Assembly (NCBI RefSeq): GCF_035207705.1
Contig: NZ_CP128187.1
Coordinates: forward strand, 186,001 to 250,000
DNA length: 64,000 nucleotides
Reading direction: 5' to 3'
DNA from: Maribacter sp. BPC-D8
Lineage (GTDB): Bacteria; Bacteroidota; Bacteroidia; Flavobacteriales; Flavobacteriaceae
The notes beneath the pieces were generated by a model. That model was not told where the DNA came from. It made no database searches and was given only the letters and a program-made list of their open reading frames with translations. Position 1 is the first letter of the stretch, and every line of letters starts with the position of its first letter. Made by a program: the position numbers and the translations under genes. Shown one piece after another: positions 1 through 9,400 of this stretch.

Positions 1-3000
1 GTGTTATTGTCTCTATGACTGGAGGTAGTACTTTTAATTCAGGATTACTTATGGTTCGTGATGGGTTAAATACCACTTTTACAATATCAGGGTCAGTCCC
101 GGTTTACATTGAAGCTAAGCATTCAGAGCTAACTGCTTCAAATAGTAGAGATGGAATAGTTTCTTTGGATGGTGTGGATTATGATTTCACTACTGCTGTT
201 TTAGCAAGTGGTTTAACTTCTAATATTGAGAGTGATAATTATTATATTCAAAATAATACAAGTCATATTATTGATGAACATGAAAGGTTTACATGGGAGT
301 CTAATTCAGTTGCTAATCATATTGAGTTTTATACAACTTCTCCTTTTCATAGTGCTGTTTTTTTAAGTTTAAAACCTTTGGTATGTCAAACTAATCTTGA
401 TACCGACGGGGACGGAGTTCCTGACAGTACTGATCTTGATGATGACAACGATGGTATATTGGATAGTGTTGAGGATCCTAATTTAGATGGTGACAACAAT
501 CCGTTAACTAATCCATTGGATAGCGATGATGATGGAATACCTAACCATTTGGATATCGATAGTGACAATGACGGAATTCCAGATAATGTAGAGGCACAGA
601 CTACTGATGGTTATATAGCGCCTAACGAGGACGATGCTGCAACATATGCATCTAACGATGGTGTTAACAGTGCTTATCCAGATGGTCTTACACCTGTTAA
701 TACGGATGATGCCGATAATGTAGACTATCTTGATTTAGATAGTGATAACGATTCTGTACCTGATAACAACGAAGGCAATGATTTTAATTTTGATGGAATC
801 CCTGATCAAAGCTATACAGGTGTCGATACTGATGGTGATGGTTTGGACGATGGTTATGAAGGTTCAGATGTAAACGACGGTTTCGATGTCAACGATGAGA
901 TCAACGACCCAGCTAACGATCTACCTGATACCGATGGTACAGACGATGTAAACTATAGGGATTTGGACGATGACGGTGATGGAATTAATACACCTGACGA
1001 GGATGCGAACAACGATGGTGACCCTACCAACGACGATAGTGATAATGATGGTACTCCTGATTATTTAGACCCAGACAGTAATCCTGGTCCAGATACTGAT
1101 GGCGATGGAGTAGCCGATAGTGCTGATCTTGATGATGACAACGATGGTATATTGGATAGTGTTGAGGATCCTAATTTAGATGGTGACAACAATCCGTTAA
1201 CTAATCCATTGGATAGCGATGATGATGGAATACCTAACCATTTGGATATCGATAGTGATAACGATGGAATTCCAGATAATGTTGAGGCACAGACTACTGA
1301 TGGTTATATAGCACCTAACGATGACGATGCTGCAACATATGCATCTAACGATGGTGTAAATAGTGCTTATCCAGATGGACTTACACCTGTAAATACAGAT
1401 GGAACGGATAATGAAGATTATATTGATTTGGACAGTGATAATGATTCTGTTCCTGATAACAACGAAGGCAATGATTTTAACTTTGATGGAATCCCTGATC
1501 AAAGCTATACAGGTGTCGATACTGATGGTGATGGTTTGGACGATGGTTATGAAGGTTCAGATGTAAACGACGGTTTCGATGTCAACGATGAGATCAACGA
1601 CCCAGCTAACGATCTACCTGATACCGATGGTACAGACGATGTAAACTATAGGGATTTGGACGATGACGGTGATGGAATTAATACACCTGACGAGGATGCG
1701 AACAACGATGGTGACCCTACCAACGACGATAGTGATAATGATGGTACTCCTGATTATTTAGATCCAGATAGTGGTACTCCAGTTACTTTAGATGTCGTAG
1801 ACGATTCTGTAGCAACACCTATCGATTCTCCAGTAGAAATAGATATTTTAGATAATGATTTTGGTATTCCTGCCGATGGTACGCTGACTGTAACGGATCC
1901 ATCAAATGGTACTGTTGAAATTAATGATGGAGGAACTCCCGATGATATTTCAGATGATACCATTACATATACACCGAACGATGGTTTTGAAGGAACCGAT
2001 GTAATAGAGTATACTGTATGTGATGCGGAAGGAAACTGTGATACGGCAACTGTTACAATTACTGTAGGAGAACCGGTAGCTCTAGATGTTGTAGACGATT
2101 CTGTATCTACACCGATAGATACTCCAATCGAAATAGATATTTTAGATAACGATTTTGGTATCCCTAGCGATGGTACGTTAACTGTAACAGATCCATCAAA
2201 TGGAACCGTTGAAATCAATGATGGAGGAACTCCTGATGATATTTCAGATGATACGATTACATATACACCGAACGATGGTTTTGAAGGAACCGATGTAATA
2301 GAGTATATTGTATGTGATGCGGAAGGAAACTGTGATACGGCAACTGTTACAATTACTGTAGGAGAACCGGTAGCTCTAGATGTTGTAGATGATTCTGTAT
2401 CTACACCGATAGATACTCCAATCGAAATAGATATTTTAGATAATGATTTTGGTATTCCTAGCGATGGTACGTTAACTGTAACAGATCCATCAAATGGAAC
2501 CGTTGAAATCAATGATGGAGGAACTCCTGATGATATTTCAGATGATACGATTACATATACACCGAACGATGGTTTTGAAGGAACCGATGTAATAGAGTAT
2601 ATTGTATGTGATGCGGAAGGAAACTGTGATACGGCAACTGTTACAATTACTGTAGGAGAACCGGTAGCTCTAGATGTTGTAGATGATTCTGTATCTACAC
2701 CGATAGATACTCCAATCGAAATAGATATTTTAGATAATGATTTTGGTATTCCTAGCGATGGTACGCTGACTGTAACGGATCCATCAAATGGTACTGTTGA
2801 AATCAATGATGGGGGAACTCCCGATGATATTTCAGATGATACGATTACATATACACCGAACGATGGTTTTGAAGGAACCGATGTAATAGAGTATACTGTA
2901 TGTGATACGGAAGGAAACTGTGATACGGCAACGGTAGAAATTACAATTGTAGACAATAATCCTACAGAAACAGATGACAACCCTATCGAAGTGAATCAAA

Positions 3001-3284
3001 TGGTAACGCCAAATGGTGATGGTAGAAATGAGTTCTTATTCATTAGAGGTGTAGATAAAATTCGTAGTAGTACTTTAAAGATTTTTAATAGATGGGGTGT
3101 TGCAGTCTATGAAGGTGAAAATTATAATAATCAAAATAATGTATTTGATGGTAGATCAAGAGGTAGATCTACGTTAAGCACTGATGATTATCTTCCAGCT
3201 GGAATATATTTCTATATATTTGATTATACTACCTTTGAAGGAGAAAGCAAAGTAGATAGTGAATATCTTTATATTAGTAGATAA
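1..3284 (+). CDS. Gliding-motility/T9SS type B C-terminal domain protein, 5'-truncated
   Basis: The reading frame is open from base 3 with no stop, so the gene starts upstream and the N-terminus and signal peptide are missing; the first in-window ATG (15) is probably internal. The visible part has a short beta-rich segment, then calcium-binding thrombospondin type 3-like repeats (DxDxDG, DSDxDG) in two 231-residue copies, then four 98-residue Ig/cadherin-like repeats each holding a [13 protein letters not shown] motif. The last ~95 residues are a type B sorting domain ([25 protein letters not shown], ending YLYISR), which directs secretion by T9SS in Bacteroidota. A PorP/SprF gene follows 13 bases downstream, the usual partner of type B substrates. 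Role is inferred: calcium-stiffened surface adhesin or structural protein. Confidence 0.88.
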   Translation, partial: VIVSMTGGSTFNSGLLMVRDGLNTTFTISGSVPVYIEAKHSELTASNSRDGIVSLDGVDYDFTTAVLASGLTSNIESDNYYIQNNTSHIIDEHERFTWESNSVANHIEFYTTSPFHSAVFLSLKPLVCQTNLDTDGDGVPDSTDLDDDNDGILDSVEDPNLDGDNNPLTNPLDSDDDGIPNHLDIDSDNDGIPDNVEAQTTDGYIAPNEDDAATYASNDGVNSAYPDGLTPVNTDDADNVDYLDLDSDNDSVPDNNEGNDFNFDGIPDQSYTGVDTDGDGLDDGYEGSDVNDGFDVNDEINDPANDLPDTDGTDDVNYRDLDDDGDGINTPDEDANNDGDPTNDDSDNDGTPDYLDPDSNPGPDTDGDGVADSADLDDDNDGILDSVEDPNLDGDNNPLTNPLDSDDDGIPNHLDIDSDNDGIPDNVEAQTTDGYIAPNDDDAATYASNDGVNSAYPDGLTPVNTDGTDNEDYIDLDSDNDSVPDNNEGNDFNFDGIPDQSYTGVDTDGDGLDDGYEGSDVNDGFDVNDEINDPANDLPDTDGTDDVNYRDLDDDGDGINTPDEDANNDGDPTNDDSDNDGTPDYLDPDSGTPVTLDVVDDSVATPIDSPVEIDILDNDFGIPADGTLTVTDPSNGTVEINDGGTPDDISDDTITYTPNDGFEGTDVIEYTVCDAEGNCDTATVTITVGEPVALDVVDDSVSTPIDTPIEIDILDNDFGIPSDGTLTVTDPSNGTVEINDGGTPDDISDDTITYTPNDGFEGTDVIEYIVCDAEGNCDTATVTITVGEPVALDVVDDSVSTPIDTPIEIDILDNDFGIPSDGTLTVTDPSNGTVEINDGGTPDDISDDTITYTPNDGFEGTDVIEYIVCDAEGNCDTATVTITVGEPVALDVVDDSVSTPIDTPIEIDILDNDFGIPSDGTLTVTDPSNGTVEINDGGTPDDISDDTITYTPNDGFEGTDVIEYTVCDTEGNCDTATVEITIVDNNPTETDDNPIEVNQMVTPNGDGRNEFLFIRGVDKIRSSTLKIFNRWGVAVYEGENYNNQNNVFDGRSRGRSTLSTDDYLPAGIYFYIFDYTTFEGESKVDSEYLYISR
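405..1790 (+). repeat. Two direct 693-bp coding repeats (TSP3-like block)
   Basis: The segment beginning near 432 recurs near 1125, an offset of 693 bases (231 codons), with only scattered substitutions. It encodes the aspartate-rich thrombospondin type 3-like block of the first protein. Conservation at third codon positions suggests recent duplication or gene conversion. Confidence 0.85.
1782..2957 (+). repeat. Four tandem 294-bp coding repeats (Ig-like domains)
   Basis: Four in-frame units of exactly 294 bases (98 residues) start at 1782, 2076, 2370 and 2664. Units 2 and 3 are almost identical; 1 and 4 diverge slightly. Each encodes one Ig/cadherin-like domain beginning LDVVDDSV and ending TVTITVGEP or a variant of it. 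Confidence 0.9.
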
Positions 3285-3297
3285 TAGTTTATAAAAT

Positions 3298-4251
3298 ATG
3301 AATATTAAAAATAAGTTTTTAATCCTGTTTGGAGGTTTGTTGCTAATGTTTAGTAGCGCCAATGCCCAGCAAGATGCGCAGTATACTCAGTATATGTTCA
3401 ATACAATGAGCGTCAATCCTGCATATGCAGGCTCTAGAGGTCAGTTAAGTATAACAGGGTTATATCGATCGCAATGGGTCGGTTTGGAAGGAGCGCCCAA
3501 AACACAAACACTAAATATACAATCTCCTATTAGAAATAGTAAGCTAGGTTATGGTTTATCGATTGTAAATGATGAGATAGGAAACGGCGTTGTTCAAGAA
3601 ACATACTTCGATGCTGTTATATCTTATACAATAGATGTATCGGCAGAGGGTAAATTGTCCTTTGGATTAAAAGCAGGGGGTAACTTGTTAAATTTAGATT
3701 TTAACCAGCTCCGTAATTTTGATTCGGAACCTGTAGATTCTGATAATATTGAAAATAGATTCTCACCAAATGTGGGTGTGGGTCTTTATTATCATTCCAA
3801 TGCTTTTTATGCAGGACTTTCAGCTCCGAATTTATTTCAAACGGAACATTTTGATAACTCTCAAAGAGATGCTAACAGTGTTCAGTTTTTGTCTAAAGAG
3901 AGAATTAATTTTTATTTAATAACAGGGTACGTTTTTGATTTAAATGGAAATTTAAAATTTAAACCAGCTTTACTTACAAAAGTGGTTGGTGGAGCACCAT
4001 TACAGGTTGATTTTTCTGCAAACTTCATGTTTAATGAGAAATTTACTTTTGGTGCAGCATATAGATGGGATGCAGCAGTAAGTGCAATGGCCGGCTTCCA
4101 AATTTCAGATCAATTAATGATTGGTTTAGCATACGATAGAGAAACAACAGATTTAGGAGGTACTCAATTTAACGACGGATCATTTGAAGTTCTCTTGAGA
4201 TATGAATTGGTAAAATCTTTTCAAAGATTGGTTTCACCTCGTTTTTTCTAA
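3298..4251 (+). CDS. PorP/SprF family type IX secretion membrane protein
   Basis: 317 aa, normal for the family. A signal peptide (about residues 1-23, ending SSANAQ) is followed by the family hallmark QQDAQYTQYMFNTMSVNPAY and a predicted outer-membrane beta-barrel of alternating hydrophobic strands. PorP/SprF proteins work with T9SS in export or surface attachment of type B substrates; in Flavobacterium johnsoniae SprF is needed for secretion of the adhesin SprB. It lies 13 bases after a type B substrate and abuts the next gene, so the three are probably co-transcribed. A clear paralogue lies at the far end of the locus (34105). Family assignment is firm; pairing with the upstream substrate is inferred from position. 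Confidence 0.93.
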   Translation: MNIKNKFLILFGGLLLMFSSANAQQDAQYTQYMFNTMSVNPAYAGSRGQLSITGLYRSQWVGLEGAPKTQTLNIQSPIRNSKLGYGLSIVNDEIGNGVVQETYFDAVISYTIDVSAEGKLSFGLKAGGNLLNLDFNQLRNFDSEPVDSDNIENRFSPNVGVGLYYHSNAFYAGLSAPNLFQTEHFDNSQRDANSVQFLSKERINFYLITGYVFDLNGNLKFKPALLTKVVGGAPLQVDFSANFMFNEKFTFGAAYRWDAAVSAMAGFQISDQLMIGLAYDRETTDLGGTQFNDGSFEVLLRYELVKSFQRLVSPRFF

Positions 4252-6207
4252 ATGGCAAACTTATATATGAAACATAAAGTTAAATTTATTTTAATATTCT
4301 TGATGTTCTTTCACGGATTAACTGAAGCTCAAGAACGACTAATTCAAAAAGGAAATGAGAATTTCGATTCGTATTCTTTTAGTCCGGCAATAGATATTTA
4401 TAAAAAGGTCTTAGATAAGGGTTATGTATCTGCAGATTTACTTAGAAAGTTAGGTAATTCATACTATTATAATGCCGATTATAAAGAAGCCGCTGAAACT
4501 TACAAACAACTCGTTTCAGATTATTCGGAGGAAGTTACTGCAGAAGACTATTTTAAGTATGCGCAGTCGCTTAAAACCTTGGGAGATTATGATGCTTCTA
4601 CGGGTGTAATGAATAAATTTTTAGAGATCACGAAAAGTGATGGTCGTGCTAACGCATTTAATGAAGACCGTGATTTCATGTCAGAAATAGAGCAAAATTC
4701 TGCTAGATATAATTTAGGTCCTTTTGAGTATAATTCACCTTATTCAGATTTTGCACCTTCATTCTACAAAGAAGGATTAATCTTTTCTTCCGATAGAGAT
4801 ACGGGTAATTTTGCTAGATATCGTCATACTTGGAATGCAAAAGATTTTTTAGATCTATATGAAGTAAACGCAGATAGTTCATCTGTAGGTCATGTGAAAA
4901 AATTAGATGAAAATGTAAATACACGCTATCATGAATCTACATCTATAGTTACAAAAGATGGTCAGACAATGTATTTTACACGAAACAACTCTGAAAAGAG
5001 GAAAACCGTAAAAGATGATAAAGGTATTGTAAGATTAAAGGTTTTAAGGGCTGTATTAACCGATGAGGGTATTTGGGGAGAGGTTGAGGAGTTACCTTTT
5101 AATAGTGATTCTTATTCTGTTGCAAACCCTGCTTTGAGTCCTGATGAGAAGATATTATACTTTGCTTCAGACATGCCTGGCACGTTAGGAGAATCAGATT
5201 TATTTATGGTTGCTATTAATGAAGATCGTTCATTTGGTACACCTCAAAATTTAGGTTCAAATATAAATACAGAAGCAAGAGAGACTTTCCCTTATATTAC
5301 AAGCGATGAAGTATTGTATTTTTCTTCAGATGGGCATCCGGGTTTAGGTGGTTTAGATGTTTTTGCAACTAAAATAAAAAGACAAGATTTCTCAGGTAAG
5401 GTATTAAATATAGGAAAACCTGTAAATAGTAATAGTGATGATTTTACTTTTATTTTCGATGAGGAGTTAAGAACTGGTTATGTTGCCTCAAATCGTGAAG
5501 GCGGTATGGGATATGATGATATTTATAGTTTTACAGAAACACGACCTTTAGAATTTGATTGTATTCAAAAAATTAATGGTACTGTAAGAGATAAAATATC
5601 TAATGAAGTTTTAGTTGGAGCAACTATTAAGGTTATCGACGAGAATAATGAAGAGGTATTAGCTACCATTACAGATTCCGATGGAAACTATGATTTGGAA
5701 TTAGATTGTAATAAAGGAAATTTTGTAAGAGCCTTGATGGAGGGTTATGTGCCTTTTGAAGAGTATATTGGCGTATCTGATGGAAAACCAAAAATTATTG
5801 ATTTTTATCTTGAAAGAGATAATATCACCGCTGGGTTTGGCGATGATTTAGCGAAACTTCTGCAATTAAGCACGATATATTTTGATTTCGATAAATATGA
5901 CATTAAAAAAGTTTCAGAAGTAGAGATAGAAAAGGTAATAGCAGCGATGGAGAAATACCCAAGTTTGAAATTAAAGGTGAATTCTCATACAGATAGTCGA
6001 GGTCCTGCAGCTTATAATCTTTGGTTATCTCAAAAAAGAGCAGAGTCAACTGTAAATTATATGATCAAAAAGGGCATATCGAAAGACAGATTGGTAAGTG
6101 AAGGTTTCGGTGAGACTAAATTGCTAAATGAATGTTCAGATGGTGTTAAATGTTCGGCAGCTAAACACGATATTAATAGAAGATCAGAATTTATAATTTT
6201 AGAATAA
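4252..6207 (+). CDS. OmpA family protein with TPR, PD40 propeller and CarboxypepD-like domains (PorE-like)
   Basis: 651 aa from an ATG touching the previous stop; an ATG at 4267 (MKHKVKFILIF) gives a cleaner signal peptide and may be the real start. Order: signal peptide, TPR-like helices (~30-130), PD40/WD40-like beta-propeller (~150-430, repeats such as FSSDRDTG, YFASDMPG, YFSSDGHPG, YVASNREGG), carboxypeptidase-regulatory-like fold (~437-520), and an OmpA C-terminal domain (~540-651) with HTDSRG, LSQKRAES and NRRSEF for peptidoglycan binding. This matches PorE of Porphyromonas gingivalis, which tethers the T9SS ring to peptidoglycan. Similar proteins are often encoded beside porP/sprF, so this may be an accessory copy rather than the core PorE. 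A strong terminator follows. Confidence 0.9.
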   Translation: MANLYMKHKVKFILIFLMFFHGLTEAQERLIQKGNENFDSYSFSPAIDIYKKVLDKGYVSADLLRKLGNSYYYNADYKEAAETYKQLVSDYSEEVTAEDYFKYAQSLKTLGDYDASTGVMNKFLEITKSDGRANAFNEDRDFMSEIEQNSARYNLGPFEYNSPYSDFAPSFYKEGLIFSSDRDTGNFARYRHTWNAKDFLDLYEVNADSSSVGHVKKLDENVNTRYHESTSIVTKDGQTMYFTRNNSEKRKTVKDDKGIVRLKVLRAVLTDEGIWGEVEELPFNSDSYSVANPALSPDEKILYFASDMPGTLGESDLFMVAINEDRSFGTPQNLGSNINTEARETFPYITSDEVLYFSSDGHPGLGGLDVFATKIKRQDFSGKVLNIGKPVNSNSDDFTFIFDEELRTGYVASNREGGMGYDDIYSFTETRPLEFDCIQKINGTVRDKISNEVLVGATIKVIDENNEEVLATITDSDGNYDLELDCNKGNFVRALMEGYVPFEEYIGVSDGKPKIIDFYLERDNITAGFGDDLAKLLQLSTIYFDFDKYDIKKVSEVEIEKVIAAMEKYPSLKLKVNSHTDSRGPAAYNLWLSQKRAESTVNYMIKKGISKDRLVSEGFGETKLLNECSDGVKCSAAKHDINRRSEFIILE

Positions 6208-6222
6208 ATTTTTATATATACT

Positions 6223-6260
6223 ACAGAAAAGGCAGCTATATCTATAGCTGCCTTTTCTGT
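6223..6260 (+). terminator. Rho-independent terminator after the PorP/OmpA operon
   Basis: A perfect 18-base inverted repeat (6223-6240 with 6243-6260) with AGGCAGCTATA in the arm and T-rich sequence after it lies 16 bases past the OmpA gene stop. It separates the first operon from the giant genes. Confidence 0.85.
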
Positions 6261-6488
6261 TTATACTTGTTTGCTTTGATTTGCATTTAATCGATCAGGT
6301 ATTATGTTTACACGTGTTTGGGGCATATTTAGATATCTACTTACAATGAAAAGAACAGTAGTTACATCTAATATTAGGCGCTACACAACACTTTTTCTCA
6401 TAACAACTTAAGTCTAAATATATTTACCTAGGAATAGCGTCAATAAAATCTGTTGGCGAATAAGCTTAGTTATTTGAAGGTCTATAGC

Positions 6489-9400
6489 ATGTTGTATAAC
6501 CCAGTAAAATTCTTTTACGTTTTAGTATCAGTACTTTTTTTCTGTACGCTAAATCTAAGAGCTCAGAATATTGTTGTCAACCCATCAACTGATCTTCCAA
6601 CTGAGGTTATCGCTTGTGGTGATGCGTCAACATTTAGTTTTAGGTTATATGGCACTACCTCTGGCAATGAACAAGTGAGTGTTCAGTTGCCTAGTCAATC
6701 TGAATTTTTAGGGCTTACTTCACCTTTAGCAGGGGTTATTGTAGATTCATCTAATCCTAATAAACCGGTATTTACTGTTAGTACGCCGCTAATTGGTTCT
6801 ATAAGTTTTATAGATATATCATACACAGTTCAGACAGGGTGTTCGGCAATGGTCGATCCTGAAATTGAACATACACTTGTCAGTAACTCTTCTATTTCAA
6901 CTACTGTTGATTATCCATCAGTGTTGTATTCTTCTTTAGAAGTCGATAATGCTATTATACCTCTGTCGGGTTCATTAAGAATTAATGAAACTCAAGAGTT
7001 TACCTTTACAATTGGTAACTCCCCAGTAAATTCTAATGCCTACAGTAATAATGTTCTGGCTTATATTGAACATTCTGACAATATTTCTATCACATATGAT
7101 GGTACGGGAAATTTTTCTCAAGGTATATCGGTAGGGGATATGGTCACAGATACTTTAGAATTAAATGCTGGAGAGATTTCGGCTATAGGGGATAATGATT
7201 CTCGCTTTGAAGAAAATGAGAATATTTCAATAACTGTAAAGGCTAAACTTCTCAATTGCCCATCTGGTGCAGGAGAAACAATTACATACCAATCAGCCTA
7301 TGGTGGTTGTATTACAGGTGCTGATTCTTGCGAAACAGGTAATACCTCTACCTCAGGGATAGCCTTGGCTTCTGGAGCACCAGATTTATATACTAGAGTA
7401 GTCAAAAGAGCCTGGCCAGGATTGTCCACTACCGATACCGCTGAATTTTTATTGCGGAATGATGGTACAGGTGCTGGTGACATCTATAACCTTACGCTTG
7501 ATTTAGGTTTTAGTAATGGAGGTGCGACCTATATTCCGACGGATTATAATATTTATACTTGGTCTAATTTCAATGTAGATGGAAAATCTTTTCCCAATCA
7601 GGGAGCAGAAGGTAGTTTTGCAGATTTTCAATTGACAACAGATCCTGATGGGGCAGGAGTAGGTTTAGAAGATTTAGACGGTGATGGTTTTTTTGATGAT
7701 CTGCCAGTTGGTAATTCATTGATTTTAGAGGCGGAGTTAGCATATAATTATTTATTAGATTCAAATAATGACACCGCTTGTGATCGCATGAATGCAGGTT
7801 ATTCGATGGTACGTTGGGCTTATGAATACACAGATCAATGTGGTAATGCAACAAGTTTAAATGTGCCGAATAATGGATTGAATACTTGGCGACCTTGGAG
7901 TTTTTATAATACGCAATCGATAGCAACTAATATTAATTCATCTAGCGGAAGTGCTAATTTTGGTCCTGGAGATACTTTTGATTTTTATATAAGTACTTCA
8001 AGTAGTCAAACACCAACGACAACCAGTATTCCTGGTATGCATTGGGAAGTTCACTATACCTTGCCCCCAGGTATTATACCTAATGGTAATGGATTATGGG
8101 GTTCAGAGCCTTTTAACTTACTAAGTTTCGATTCAGGTACTGGTCTTGCTATATATTCCTCTAATTCAGCACCTACGTATGGTTATTTAATTAGTAGAAA
8201 TCCTCAGGTTCCATTAATGGTTGATCCAACCTGTTCGGGTAGTTTTGCTGGAGGCATATCTTACGAATATCATTTAAAAGGTGATTCCACATATGAACCT
8301 ATTCACATTTGTGAAGACGGTCCTACGTTTACAGTTACTTGCCCAAGTGGTGGACCATCGGTTTGCGTATCTAACTTTTCACTTGATCGTACTACGTTGG
8401 GGTATACTGATATGAGCGAGACCACGCCTATTTCAATAAACACGCCCGGTCTTCGCTTAGATCATGTTCTGGAAGGGGATATGGTTAGATGGCATGTTGA
8501 GATTGATGTGAATGAAACAAATCTTTCTTCTGCTAAAGCACTTCTTGAATATGATACTAATAATTGGTTTGGTACACAATCGGATGGAGGTATAAAAGCA
8601 ATACAAGTAGAATACCTTCCAAATGGTGGAGGGTCATCAACAATATCAAATAATTTAGGTCAGTATTCTTATATTCAGAATAATGGTGGGAAAAGTAATC
8701 ATTCAGTAGATATATTAGGTGGCGATTTTTCAGCAATTATACCAGGACTTGGTGATAAATACATCATTGATGTAGATTTAAAAGTTTCTGAAAATAGTTC
8801 TATATCTTATACTAGGTATATGCCAATGACCGGAATTTTGGTTTCATCTCCTGTAACTTCTACGGCTAATTCAACTGAACATACTTGTAATTTTCTTACG
8901 GAAGAATTTGGAATCTTAGCTTATAAAGATGTGCCGACCACACAAGTGGTTCAACAAAGTTTAACCATTGATGGTTGTAATGAATTTGGAATGGGAATAC
9001 GGTTTCATCATGCAACCTATTCGATTTTAGGAGATCTTTTTCCTAATGAATTTCGAAATTTTGCTATACCTAAAGTAGTAGATATTCTAGTTCCGGTAGG
9101 CGTAGATTATGTACCTGGTACTTCAAGTTATAGAGGTTATGGAGAGTTTATACATGACATTACAGACCCTGTTATAACTTATAATGCAGAACCTGGGTTT
9201 CATAGGTACAGATGGACGAATGATGGCTCTTGGTCAAAAGAAAAAGCTTCTGCTAGTTACGCAATTAAAGATGTTAATTTTAATGTTGTTGCAAATTGTA
9301 CAATTGAAGATTGGTCTTTTTCTGGTGAAAGATTGGGTATTATTGTTTTGCCAAGTACTGAGTTTGAAATTTTTAGAAATGTAAGCATACCAGGTAGGTC

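Noticed and set aside
1754-2980. Minus-strand 408-codon frame over the Ig-like repeats
   Set aside because: Complement of the 294-base repeats; the real gene with T9SS domain is on the plus strand.
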